Part shown: piece after piece, positions 27,669 through 36,765 of the stretch | Layout of the letters: each line of letters starts with the position of its first letter | Position numbering within the stretch: position 1 is the first letter of the stretch | DNA from: Rhodanobacteraceae bacterium | GTDB taxonomy: Bacteria; Pseudomonadota; Gammaproteobacteria; Xanthomonadales; Rhodanobacteraceae | Direction of reading: 5' to 3' | DNA: 64,000 nt | Assembly: GCA_004299555.1 (NCBI GenBank) | Contig: SCQU01000006.1 | Span: forward strand, 1 to 64,000 | Notes under the pieces: model-generated | Told to the model about the DNA's origin: nothing | Databases searched by the model: none | What the model saw: only the letters and a program-made list of their open reading frames with translations | Program-made: the position numbers and the translations under genes

Positions 27669-29537
27669 TCAATCCGCGAGTAAACGATTCATCCGCTGCA
27701 CGAACGCCGCAGGATCGGGCAGCAGCGCGCCCGCGGTGATTTCGGCCTGTTCCAGCAGCAACAGTGCCAGATCCTCGGCCTTCGCGTGGTCGGCTTCGGC
27801 ATCGATGCGTTTGACCAGCGCGTGCGCCGGGTTGATTTCCAGCGTGGGCTTGGAGTCGGGGACAGCTTGCCCGGCCTCGCGCAGCAGCCGTGCCAGATGC
27901 GGTGCCAGCTCGTAATCGGACAACGCCAGGCAGGACGGTGAATCGGTGAGGCGCGCGGAAACCTTGACGTCGCTGACGCGCCCACCCAGAAGATCCTTCA
28001 ATTTCTTGACCAGCGGTTCGGCCTCCTTGGCGGCGGCCTCCTGCTTTTTCTTGTCGGCCTCATCGAGCGGCAATTCGCCCTTGGCGACGTTGCGAAGCTG
28101 CTTGCCCGCGTACTCGGTGAACTGGCCGAGCACCCACGCGTCGACGCGATCAAACATCAGCAGCACTTCGATGCCCTTGGCCTTGAAGGCTTCGAGCTGC
28201 GGGCTGCCGGCCGCGGCCTTGTAGCTGTCGGCGGTCACGTACCAGATCGCATCCTGGCCCGGCTGCATGCGCGCGATGTACTCGTCGAGCGAAACATTCT
28301 GCGCACCGTCATCAGCGTGCGTGGACGCAAAACGCAGCAATTTCGCGATGCGCTCGCGGTTGGCCGGGTCCTCGACGAGGCCTTCCTTCAGGGTGTTGCC
28401 AAAGGCGCCACAGAACGTCTTGAACTTGTCCGCGTCGCTGGTTGCCAGTTTCTCCAGCAGGTCCAGCACGCGCTTGACGCACGACGCCTTGATCCGCTCG
28501 ATCTGGCGGTTGTGCTGCAGGATTTCACGACTGACGTTGAGCGGCAGGTCGTCGGCGTCCACCACGCCGCGCACGAAACGCAGGTAGTTGGGCAGCAGTT
28601 CCGCCGCGGCATCCATGATGAACACGCGTTTGATGTAGAGCTTGACGCCCTTGCGTTCATCGCGGCCGCCCATCAACAGATCAAACGGTGGCTGCGCCGG
28701 AATGTAGAGCAGCGTGGTGAAGCGCTGGCTGCCCTCGACCCGGTGGTGGGACCAGGCCAGCGGATCGTTGAAATCGTGGCCGAGTGACTTGTAGAACGCC
28801 TTGTATTGGTCGTCGGTGATCCCGGCCTTGGCCTTGGCCCACAGCGCCGAGGCGTTGTTGACGGTTTCCCATTCGTCCGTCGGCTTGCCGTCCTTCTGCT
28901 TGTGCATCCGGATCGGGAATGCCACATGATCGGAATACCGGGTGATGAGGTCACGCAGCTTCCAGTGACCCAGGAACTCGGCATCATCGTCCTTGAGGTG
29001 CAGGACGACGCTGGTGCCGCGCGCGGGTAGGTCAGCGGCCGCCAATGCGTACTCGCCCTTGCCGTCGCTTTCCCAGCGCACCGCGTCGCCCGCATCGGCG
29101 CCAGCGCGGCGGGTCAGCACGGTGACCTTGTCGGCCACCACGAACGCCGAATAAAAGCCCACGCCAAACTGCCCGATCAGCCGTGCGTCGGCCTGCTGCT
29201 CGCCGCTCAGCGACTCCAGGAACCGGCGGGTACCCGAGCTTGCGATCGAACCGAGGTTCGCGATGACCTCGTCACGGCTCATCCCGATGCCGTTGTCGTG
29301 AATGGTGATGGTCTTGGCGTCGCTGTCGAAGTCGACGTCGATGTGCAGCCCGGCGTCGTCGCCCAGCAACTCCGGCTTGCCGATGGCCTGGAAACGCAGC
29401 TTGTCGCACGCGTCCGAGGCATTGGAAACCAGCTCGCGGAGGAAAATTTCCTTGTGCGAGTAGAGCGAATGCGTCACCAGGCGCAATACCTGTGCGACTT
29501 CGGCTTCAAAGGGGCGGGTTTCGGTGGTGGTGGTCAT
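27669..29537 (-). CDS. htpG: chaperone HtpG (bacterial Hsp90)
   Basis: Cytosolic ATP-dependent chaperone, 622 residues. The N-terminal nucleotide-binding domain has LRELVSNASDACDKLR and ITIHDNGIGM plus GQFGVGFYSAF. The middle domain includes RVFIMDAAAELLPNYLRFVRGVVD and the C-terminal dimerisation domain follows. ATG 29537 is chosen because it opens MTTTTETRPFEAE, as in the family; upstream in-frame residues are unconserved. A CTTGAAA element at 29617-29623 suggests sigma-32 control. Confidence 0.97.
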   Translation of the reverse strand: MTTTTETRPFEAEVAQVLRLVTHSLYSHKEIFLRELVSNASDACDKLRFQAIGKPELLGDDAGLHIDVDFDSDAKTITIHDNGIGMSRDEVIANLGSIASSGTRRFLESLSGEQQADARLIGQFGVGFYSAFVVADKVTVLTRRAGADAGDAVRWESDGKGEYALAAADLPARGTSVVLHLKDDDAEFLGHWKLRDLITRYSDHVAFPIRMHKQKDGKPTDEWETVNNASALWAKAKAGITDDQYKAFYKSLGHDFNDPLAWSHHRVEGSQRFTTLLYIPAQPPFDLLMGGRDERKGVKLYIKRVFIMDAAAELLPNYLRFVRGVVDADDLPLNVSREILQHNRQIERIKASCVKRVLDLLEKLATSDADKFKTFCGAFGNTLKEGLVEDPANRERIAKLLRFASTHADDGAQNVSLDEYIARMQPGQDAIWYVTADSYKAAAGSPQLEAFKAKGIEVLLMFDRVDAWVLGQFTEYAGKQLRNVAKGELPLDEADKKKQEAAAKEAEPLVKKLKDLLGGRVSDVKVSARLTDSPSCLALSDYELAPHLARLLREAGQAVPDSKPTLEINPAHALVKRIDAEADHAKAEDLALLLLEQAEITAGALLPDPAAFVQRMNRLLAD

Positions 29538-29595
29538 GGCAAGGATTCCGTGGCAGCAGTTGCAGACAAGGGTGCGCGCGACCGCGCGCAGCAGA

Positions 29596-29623
29596 GTTGG
29601 CGGTGGCAACGGCGCATTTCAAG
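29596..29623 (-). promoter_or_regulatory. sigma-32 promoter candidate for htpG
   Basis: On the minus strand CTTGAAA (29617-29623) matches the heat-shock -35 exactly. A CCGCCAAC block at 29596-29603 is a weak match to the CCCCATNT -10. The site is 60-90 bases before the htpG ATG. Confidence 0.3.
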
Positions 29624-29682
29624 GCGCCGCGTCAACGCATACCGGCAACACCCCGCGCCACATGTGCTGTCCAATGCCCGGT

Positions 29683-31680
29683 CTATGCGGCCTGCGCCAT
29701 CTTGATGATCCACCGGTACAACACGGTCACGGTGACCGCAAACGCTACCCCGCCAATGATGATCGCCGGGGTACCAAAATCCGCGCCCACCAGCGCGATT
29801 GGATCCTGCTTGCCGCTAAAAGCGACGACACCGGCGAATACGACCGCCAGCAGACTCTCACCGACGATCAGGCCGGACGCCAGCAGCACGCCAAGCTGTT
29901 TGGTCGCCTCCACGCGCGGATGGCGCTCGGCGCGACGGTCAAACCAGGCCCCGACCAGCGCTCCCACCACCACCATCAACGTGGTCGAGGTCGGCAGATA
30001 AATACCCAGGCCCACCGCCAACGGCGGCAGGCGCGGCGTGCCGCGTTTCTTCGACAGGCCGAGCAGCTCATCCAGAATGATGATCGCCACCCCGATGCCG
30101 CCGCCCAGTCCAATCATGTCCCAGGGCACGTTGCCGGTAATCACGCCCTTGGCCAGGGCCGAGATCAGGCCCGCCTGCGGCGCGGGCAGCGCCTTGGCGG
30201 GATCGGCGCCAGGCGCGCCCAGGAAGCCGTAGGTGTGCTGCAGGAGATCCATCACCGGCGGAATCACCACCGCGCCCACCAGCACGCCAATCACCAAGGC
30301 CCATTGCTGCGTGGAGGGTGTCGCGTCGACCAGCTGGCCGGTCTTCAAATCCTGCAGGTTGTTGTTGGCGATCGACGCGACCGCAAACACGATCGCGGTG
30401 ATGAACAGGGCGAACCCGACCAGCGCCCGGTCGGCCTCTGGCGGCAGGAACGGCTTCACGCCGACGACCAGCAACAGGGCCGCGATCACCACGACCAGGA
30501 TGCCAATGCCCGACAGCGGGCTGTTGCTTGAACCAATCAGGCCGGCCATGTAACCGGTGACCGCCGATACCACGAAACTCAGCAATACCACGAACAGCAA
30601 GCCGCCGATGACCAGCGTCGCGGTCGCCTCGCCGAGGCCGTTGTTGACGGCAAAATGCCACAGCAGGTAAGCGATGGGGACCAGGCACACCAACGAGATC
30701 AGACCCACGATTCCGATCGGCATGTCGTGCTCGGTGCGTGGCAGCTGGTCGAGCGTGCCCGCCTTGCGCGCGCGCGCGGCGCGAAACGCACCCGCCAGGC
30801 CGCTGACCAAGGGTCCCACCAGCTTGGCCAGGGTCCAGACCGCAGCAACGCCGATGGTGCCGGCACCGATGAAACGCACATAGTTGCTCCAGCCCGCCTG
30901 CGCCACTTCCGCGGCCGCACCCGCGGCCCAGTGCAGGTGGGTGAAGTACGGTACCGCCCACGCCCAGCCAATCAGCGCGCCAACCAGCATCGCAATACCC
31001 ACCCACAGGCCCACCAGGTGTCCGATCGCAAACAGCGCAAAGGACAGGCCGAAATCGAAGCCGGTGGCGCCGCCCTTGTCACCACCGACACGGAAATAAC
31101 TGGTCACGCTGGCGGCAAATACCCTGGTCTGCACGATGACGTAAAAGACCGCCGACACCACCGCGCCCCACACGACGGCCTTGAGGCCAGCACCCCCGGT
31201 CTCGACCGCCTTCTCGGCATCGCCATGCTCGCCGGTACCGACCTTCAGCACCTCGGCACACGCCACGCCTTCGGGGTAGGGCAAGTCCGAATCGGTAACC
31301 AGCGCGCGCCGCAAGGGGATGGTGTACATCACGCCAAGGATGCCGCCCGTCGCGCAAATACCGGCCGAAATCCAGAATGGAAAGCCGCTCCAGTAGCCGA
31401 TGATCACGAGGCCCGGCAACACGAAAATGATCGCCGACAGCGTGCCGGCGGCCGAGGCAATGGTCTGCACGATGTTGTTTTCCTGGATCGTCGCATCGTG
31501 CATCGCCTTCAGGATCGCCATCGAGATCACCGCGGCCGGGATCGAAGTTGAAAACGTCAGCCCCGCCTTCAAGCCAAAATAGACGTTTGCCGCCGTGAAC
31601 ACGACCGTGATCGCGATGCCGATGATGATTCCGCGGAGCGTCAGTTCATGGCGCGTGGGAATGGCGCTGGCTGCATGCAT
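29683..31680 (-). CDS. OPT-family oligopeptide transporter
   Basis: Inner-membrane transporter of 665 residues with about 14-16 predicted helices. Family landmarks are FTAANVYFGLKAGLTFSTSI (helix 1-2 region), ENNIVQTIASAAG, and DLPYPEGVACAEVLK. Bacterial OPT proteins import peptides or metal chelates; the substrate is not known. The ATG at 31680 has a GGGGGA block 9 bases upstream. It stands alone, between htpG on the same strand and the divergent hemerythrin gene. Confidence 0.9.
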   Translation of the reverse strand: MHAASAIPTRHELTLRGIIIGIAITVVFTAANVYFGLKAGLTFSTSIPAAVISMAILKAMHDATIQENNIVQTIASAAGTLSAIIFVLPGLVIIGYWSGFPFWISAGICATGGILGVMYTIPLRRALVTDSDLPYPEGVACAEVLKVGTGEHGDAEKAVETGGAGLKAVVWGAVVSAVFYVIVQTRVFAASVTSYFRVGGDKGGATGFDFGLSFALFAIGHLVGLWVGIAMLVGALIGWAWAVPYFTHLHWAAGAAAEVAQAGWSNYVRFIGAGTIGVAAVWTLAKLVGPLVSGLAGAFRAARARKAGTLDQLPRTEHDMPIGIVGLISLVCLVPIAYLLWHFAVNNGLGEATATLVIGGLLFVVLLSFVVSAVTGYMAGLIGSSNSPLSGIGILVVVIAALLLVVGVKPFLPPEADRALVGFALFITAIVFAVASIANNNLQDLKTGQLVDATPSTQQWALVIGVLVGAVVIPPVMDLLQHTYGFLGAPGADPAKALPAPQAGLISALAKGVITGNVPWDMIGLGGGIGVAIIILDELLGLSKKRGTPRLPPLAVGLGIYLPTSTTLMVVVGALVGAWFDRRAERHPRVEATKQLGVLLASGLIVGESLLAVVFAGVVAFSGKQDPIALVGADFGTPAIIIGGVAFAVTVTVLYRWIIKMAQAA

Positions 31681-31869
31681 GGGCTTTGTCCCCCGGAAAG
31701 GCGATACCCGCCGCATGGTAGCCGCGCCGCGCGTTCACGCAAAATTGACACGCGTCCACCAGCCGGGGCGTAGGCTTGGCCGGCCGGAAGTCAAGAGCCT
31801 CGTCACTGCCAGGGCGGGTCACACCATCCACCTGTTGACGCGCTGGCGACCGCGCCTTGAAGGCACCGC

Positions 31870-32373
31870 ATGGGATCATTCAGGCAGCCGTCGAACAAGA
31901 GCGCCGCTGTACCTCCGGCCACCACCGCGGCGCCTGGCCGCGTGGAAGCGATCCTCTATGATCCGCGCCTGATCGATGCCCTGCTGCGGGATCACGCCGA
32001 GCTCGGCCGCTTGTTCACCCAGCTCGGTGCGGTCGGAAAAACCGGCAACCTTGGCGAGGCGCGTTCGCTCCTGCTCACGTTTCAGGCGCGGCTCAAGGCG
32101 CACGTCGTGGCCGAGAACGTACGCTTCTACGACTACCTCGAACAGTCGCTGGCGCACGAACCCGAAACCTTGCACGTGGTGCGCACCTACCGCCGCAAGA
32201 TGGTGGCGATAGGACGCACCGTGTTCGCATTCGTCCAGAAGTACCAGACCTCTACGTTCACGCCCGGCGAGCGGCGGCAATTCGCAGCCGACTATGAAAC
32301 CGTGGGTGCGGCACTGGAAAGCCGGCTCGACAACGAGGAAGACAACCTGTACCGGCTGTACCGTCCATTTTGA
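31870..32373 (+). CDS. hemerythrin-like domain protein
   Basis: A 167-residue four-helix protein. The first 28 residues are low-complexity. Candidate di-iron ligands lie in helix positions expected for the HHE fold: H42 (LLRDHAEL), H78 and E82 (LKAHVVAENVRFY), H96 or H102, and E156 in the last helix (NEEDNLYRLY). Families with this fold bind oxygen, nitric oxide or iron, or act as regulators; Rsd/AlgQ anti-sigma factors are a distant alternative. It is divergent from the OPT gene and precedes phbB by 126 bases. Confidence 0.75.
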   Translation: MGSFRQPSNKSAAVPPATTAAPGRVEAILYDPRLIDALLRDHAELGRLFTQLGAVGKTGNLGEARSLLLTFQARLKAHVVAENVRFYDYLEQSLAHEPETLHVVRTYRRKMVAIGRTVFAFVQKYQTSTFTPGERRQFAADYETVGAALESRLDNEEDNLYRLYRPF

Positions 32374-32499
32374 CGGCACCCGCGCGTACGCGGCATCCAA
32401 GCCCTTGAGCGTAGCAGGCGAACGGCCCGTACCGGCATCCTCGCCCCTGCCGCGGGCTGGCGCTAGGATTGACCTACAACCATTCATCGCGGAGGGGTC

Positions 32500-33240
32500 A
32501 TGAGCACACGCGTGGCACTGGTAACGGGAGGTACCGGCGGCATCGGTACCGCGATCGTCCGCCGGCTCGCGAAGATGGGCTACAAGGTCGCGACCAACTA
32601 CCGCAATGAAGAAAAAACCCAAGCCTGGCGCGCAAAGGTGGCCGCCGACGGCGTCGACGCGCTGACCGTCCGCGGTGACGTATCCGACCCGGAAGCATGC
32701 AAGGCAATGGTGCGGCAGATCGAGGAGAAGATCGGCCCGGTCGACGTGCTGATCAACAACGCCGGCATCACCCGCGACACCACGTTTCACAAGATGACCT
32801 ATGAGCAGTGGACGGACGTGGTAAACACCAACCTCAACGCCTGCTTCAACGTCACGCGTCCCATCATCGAAGGCATGCGCGCGCGCAAATGGGGCCGCAT
32901 CGTGCAAATCAGCTCGATCAACGGCCAGAAGGGCCAATACGGCCAGGCCAACTACGCGGCGGCCAAGGCCGGCATGCACGGCTTCACCATTTCGCTGGCG
33001 CAGGAAAACGCGCGCTACGGCATCACGGTCAATACCGTATCGCCCGGCTACATCGGCACCGACATGGTGATGGCGGTACCAGAAGAGGTGCGCGCGAAGA
33101 TCGTCGCGCAGATTCCCCTGGGACGCCTCGGCAAGCCCGACGAGATCGCCTACGCGGTCGCGTTTTTCCTCGACGACGCCGCAGCGTGGTGTACCGGCTG
33201 CAACCTTGCGGTCAATGGCGGGCATTACATGGGGTGGTGA
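32500..33240 (+). CDS. phbB: acetoacetyl-CoA reductase
   Basis: NADPH-dependent short-chain dehydrogenase of 246 residues that reduces acetoacetyl-CoA to (R)-3-hydroxybutyryl-CoA for polyhydroxybutyrate. The cofactor motif TGGTGGIG is at residues 9-16, NNAG follows, and the catalytic triad is S139, Y152, K156. QYGQANYAAAKAGMHGFT and the GGHYMGW ending match PhaB/PhbB. GGAGG lies close to the ATG. No polymer synthase or thiolase is near, so the pathway genes are scattered. Confidence 0.92.
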   Translation: MSTRVALVTGGTGGIGTAIVRRLAKMGYKVATNYRNEEKTQAWRAKVAADGVDALTVRGDVSDPEACKAMVRQIEEKIGPVDVLINNAGITRDTTFHKMTYEQWTDVVNTNLNACFNVTRPIIEGMRARKWGRIVQISSINGQKGQYGQANYAAAKAGMHGFTISLAQENARYGITVNTVSPGYIGTDMVMAVPEEVRAKIVAQIPLGRLGKPDEIAYAVAFFLDDAAAWCTGCNLAVNGGHYMGW

Positions 33241-33269
33241 CCCGCGGGGCTTCGCGCGCATGGCGCGCG

Positions 33270-33297
33270 GCCTGCTTTCCTTTCACGGAAAGCAGGC
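33270..33297. repeat. stem-loop after phbB
   Basis: Perfect 11-bp stem GCCTGCTTTCC / GGAAAGCAGGC with loop TTTCAC, 30 bases after phbB. No T tract follows. The surrounding 33240-33440 region holds further short palindromes such as CGCTCGCAAAGCGAGCG and resembles the repeat block at 51025-51090. Confidence 0.55.
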
Positions 33298-33461
33298 AAG
33301 GCTTCGGCAACCCGATGTTGCCGAAACCGGTGCGCCAGGCGCAATGGCCTTTCGCGCCTTCCTGCCAAAACAGAAACGCGCCCGCTCGCAAAGCGAGCGA
33401 AACCACCCTATGCGCCATGCGATAATCCGCGGCCTTGCCGCAATCCCGAAGCCAACCCGCA

Positions 33462-35552
33462 ATGCCCCGCGAAATCCTCGTCACCAGCGCCCTGCCCTAT
33501 GCCAATGGGCCGATCCACCTTGGCCACATCGTCGAGCACGTGCAGTCTGACATCTGGGTTCGGGCGATGCGCATGGCCGGGCACACGGTGCACTACGTTT
33601 GCGCGGACGACTCGCACGGCACCTCGATCATGCTGCGTGCCGAGAAGGAAGGCATCACGCCCGAGGCCCTCGTCGCCGGGGTGTGGCAGCAGCACACCGC
33701 CGACCTTGCCGACTTCGGCGTCGCCTATGACCACTATTCCAGCACCAACAGCGACGCCAACCGCGAGCTGACCAATCAAGTCTGGAAGGCACTCGAGGCC
33801 GGCGGCCACGTTGACGCGAAGCCGGTCAAGCAGTTGTTCGACCCGGAAAAGAACATCTTCCTGCCCGACCGCTTCATCAAGGGCGAGTGTCCCAACTGCC
33901 ACGCCAAGGATCAGTATGGCGATGCGTGCGAAGCGTGCGGCAAGACCTACAACCCGACCGACCTCATCGACCCCTACTCGGTGGTGTCGGGTGCAAAACC
34001 GGTCGAGAAGGAATCGCTGCATTTCTTCGTGAAGCTCGCGGATTTCGAGGCACTGCTCCAGACCTGGCTGGAAGCGCGCCGCGCCGCCGGCGGTCTGCAA
34101 TCGGAAGTGGTCAACAAGTTGCAGGAGTGGTTTGCGGACGGTCTCCGGAGCTGGGACGTGTCGCGCGACGCGCCATACTTCGGCTTCGAGATTCCCGATC
34201 ACCCGGGCAAATACTTCTACGTCTGGGTCGACGCACCCATTGGCTACTTCGCGGCATTCAAGGAGCTCTGCGCGAGCGGCAAGAAACCGGAGCTTGCACC
34301 CGGCGATTTTGAGCGCTTCACCCGCCCCGGCACCAGCACCGAAATGGTGCATTTCATCGGCAAGGACATCATCTACTTCCACACCCTGTTCTGGCCGGCC
34401 ATGCTGCACGGCGCCAACCTCAGGCTGCCAACCCAGATCAACGTCCACGGCTTCCTGACCGTGGACGGCGCCAAGATGTCCAAGTCGCGCGGCACCTTCA
34501 TCAACGCACGCACCTACCTCGAACACCTGGATGCCGATTACCTGCGCTATTACCTCGCATCAATGCTGGGCCCAGCCCTCACGGACATCGACCTCGACCT
34601 GAAGGCCTTCGAGGAACGCGTCAATTCGCACCTCGTCGGCAAGTGGGTGAACATCGCCAGCCGCTGCGCCGGATTCGTACACAAATTTTTCGACGGCAAG
34701 CTCGCCGACTCGCTGCCCGCCGCGGAGCGCGCGCGCTACGCCGCCGCCGCCGCCAGGCTCGCCGGCTGCGCGGCGCTGTACGAGTCCCGCGACTATGCCG
34801 CCGCGATGCGCGTGATCATCGAGGTTGCCGGCGAGGCCAACGCGTACGTGGCCGAGCACGCCCCGTGGGTGCTGGCAAAGGATCCCGGCAAGCGCGATGA
34901 ATTGCATACCGTCCTGACGCTGGCATTGAACTACTTCCGCCTGCTGACGATCTGGCTGGCACCGGTGGTCCCGGCCATCGCCGGGCGCGCACTGGCGTTC
35001 CTCGGCGAGCAGCCGGCCCGCTTCAACGCCGCCGCCCAGCCGCTGCTCGGCCACACCATCAAGCCGTTCCACGCGCTCGCCACGCGCATCGACCCCAAGC
35101 AGGTCGCGGCCATGATCGACGCGTCCAGGGAATCGTTGCGGCCAGCAACGCCTGCGCCCGGCGCTCCGGCCGCGAAAGCCGGCGCGGGAGGCGTGACCGC
35201 GGCCGTGCCGGCGGCGCCGGCCACGGTCTCGATCGACGATTTCGCCAGGCTGGACCTGCGCGTCGGCAAGGTCATGGTGTGCGAAGCAGTGGCCGATTCA
35301 AACAAGCTCCTCCGCTTTGAACTGGACGCCGGTGCGCTGGGCAAACGGCAAATCTTCTCCGGCATCAAGGCGGCCTATCCGGACCCCGGGCAGCTGGTCG
35401 GCCGCAACGTCGTGTTCATTGCCAACCTGGCTGCGCGCAAGATGCGCTTTGGCCTCAGCGAAGGCATGATCCTGTCTGCCGGCACGGGCGGCAGCGACCT
35501 GCAGCTGCTCGAGGTCGCGCCCGGCGCAGCACCCGGTGCCCAGGTGAAATAG
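33462..35552 (+). CDS. metG: methionyl-tRNA synthetase
   Basis: Class I synthetase charging tRNA-Met, 696 residues. The HIGH-type motif is HLGH at 19-22; a zinc knuckle with [11 protein letters not shown] and [10 protein letters not shown] follows; KMSKS is at K338. The helical anticodon domain is followed by an Ala/Pro-rich linker and a C-terminal tRNA-binding (dimerisation) domain starting [17 protein letters not shown] 33462 opens [17 protein letters not shown] as in the family. Confidence 0.98.
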   Translation: MPREILVTSALPYANGPIHLGHIVEHVQSDIWVRAMRMAGHTVHYVCADDSHGTSIMLRAEKEGITPEALVAGVWQQHTADLADFGVAYDHYSSTNSDANRELTNQVWKALEAGGHVDAKPVKQLFDPEKNIFLPDRFIKGECPNCHAKDQYGDACEACGKTYNPTDLIDPYSVVSGAKPVEKESLHFFVKLADFEALLQTWLEARRAAGGLQSEVVNKLQEWFADGLRSWDVSRDAPYFGFEIPDHPGKYFYVWVDAPIGYFAAFKELCASGKKPELAPGDFERFTRPGTSTEMVHFIGKDIIYFHTLFWPAMLHGANLRLPTQINVHGFLTVDGAKMSKSRGTFINARTYLEHLDADYLRYYLASMLGPALTDIDLDLKAFEERVNSHLVGKWVNIASRCAGFVHKFFDGKLADSLPAAERARYAAAAARLAGCAALYESRDYAAAMRVIIEVAGEANAYVAEHAPWVLAKDPGKRDELHTVLTLALNYFRLLTIWLAPVVPAIAGRALAFLGEQPARFNAAAQPLLGHTIKPFHALATRIDPKQVAAMIDASRESLRPATPAPGAPAAKAGAGGVTAAVPAAPATVSIDDFARLDLRVGKVMVCEAVADSNKLLRFELDAGALGKRQIFSGIKAAYPDPGQLVGRNVVFIANLAARKMRFGLSEGMILSAGTGGSDLQLLEVAPGAAPGAQVK

Positions 35553-35769
35553 CCACCACGCACGCGGGCACCCCCAACGGCGACGTCCGTGCAGCGTCGT
35601 GCACTTTCGTGGTCAGCGCGCTGGAAGCGACCGCAAGACCAACCGGTTGCAACCGGCCAAGGCCCGCACCGCCGGGCTTGCCGGCACCAGGACCGCGTTC
35701 CCGGAAAACGGTGCCGGCACCCGCTCGGGCTTTGCTATCGTGACCGCCTGGCCACGACGGAAGCCAACC

Positions 35770-36726
35770 ATGACCCGTTTCCCGATCCTTGCCGCGACGC
35801 TCGCAGGCCTGTCCATTGGCCTGTTGCCCGCGCCGGGCTTGGCGGCCGCCACGGCGTCGGCCAGGCCCGCCCGCACCACCCAACAGGTGCTGGCTGCATC
35901 GACGCCTTCGGACTGGCGGCCACTCGACCCCAACGACACGCTGTACATGGACCTGCCGCAAGGCCGCGTCGTGATTGAACTTGATCCCTTGTACGCGCCG
36001 CTGCACGCAGCCAACATCCGCATCCTCGCGCACGAACACTACTGGGATGGACTTGCGATCCTGCGGGTGCAGGATGACTTCGTGACCCAGTGGGGCGACC
36101 CCGCCGCGGAGGCCGCGCGCCCAGGGCACCCACCCCGCTCCCTCGGCCACGCCAAGGCAACGATGGCGCCCGAATTCGAGCGCGCCACCACGCCGGACCT
36201 GCCCTTCACCAAGCTCCCCGACGGCGACGTGTACGCGCCGGAGGTGGGTTTCGGCGACGGCTTCCCCGTCGCGCGCGACCCGAAGACCGGCAAGACCTGG
36301 CTCGTGCATTGCTACGGCATGGTCGGCGCCGGCCGCGACAACGCCCCCGACTCGGGCCCCGGCACCGAGCTTTACGCCGTGATCGGCCAGGCGCCGCGCC
36401 AGCTCGATCGCAACATCGCGCTCGTCGGGCGCGTGGTCGAAGGGATGCAGTACCTGTCCGGACTACCGCGCGGCAACGGGCCGCTGGGGTTCTACAGGCA
36501 TCCTGTCCACCAGACAAAAATCCTGCGCGTGCGGCTCGCTTCGGACCTGCCGCCGGCTGAGCGCATGCACCTTGAAGCACTGCGCACCGGCACACCGACC
36601 TTTGCCGCGCTCGTCGAGTCGCGCCGCAATCGCAGCGATGCGTGGTATCACTTCAAGGCCGGCAAGGTCGACGTCTGCAACGTACCGCTGCCGGTGCGTA
36701 CCGCCGCCGGCGCAGACAACCGCTGA
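35770..36726 (+). CDS. secreted cyclophilin-type peptidyl-prolyl isomerase
   Basis: A 318-residue protein with a signal peptide ([13 protein letters not shown], hydrophobic core to about residue 24, ALA cleavage region). The mature part resembles cyclophilin: [40 protein letters not shown] and a later [12 protein letters not shown] block. Several active-site positions differ from classical PpiA, so activity is not assured. It probably works in the periplasm on folding of exported proteins. ATG 35770 is chosen because it starts the signal peptide. Confidence 0.85.
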   Translation: MTRFPILAATLAGLSIGLLPAPGLAAATASARPARTTQQVLAASTPSDWRPLDPNDTLYMDLPQGRVVIELDPLYAPLHAANIRILAHEHYWDGLAILRVQDDFVTQWGDPAAEAARPGHPPRSLGHAKATMAPEFERATTPDLPFTKLPDGDVYAPEVGFGDGFPVARDPKTGKTWLVHCYGMVGAGRDNAPDSGPGTELYAVIGQAPRQLDRNIALVGRVVEGMQYLSGLPRGNGPLGFYRHPVHQTKILRVRLASDLPPAERMHLEALRTGTPTFAALVESRRNRSDAWYHFKAGKVDVCNVPLPVRTAAGADNR

Positions 36727-36732
36727 CGTGCT

Positions 36733-36759
36733 GCGGACCGGCGCATCGCGCCGGTCCGC
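36733..36759. terminator. stem-loop between convergent cyclophilin and clpA
   Basis: Perfect 12-bp stem GCGGACCGGCGC / GCGCCGGTCCGC with loop ATC, in the 39-base gap between the cyclophilin stop and the clpA stop. There is no clear T run on either side, so bidirectional termination is inferred from position and strength. Confidence 0.55.
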
Positions 36760-36765
36760 GTGACG

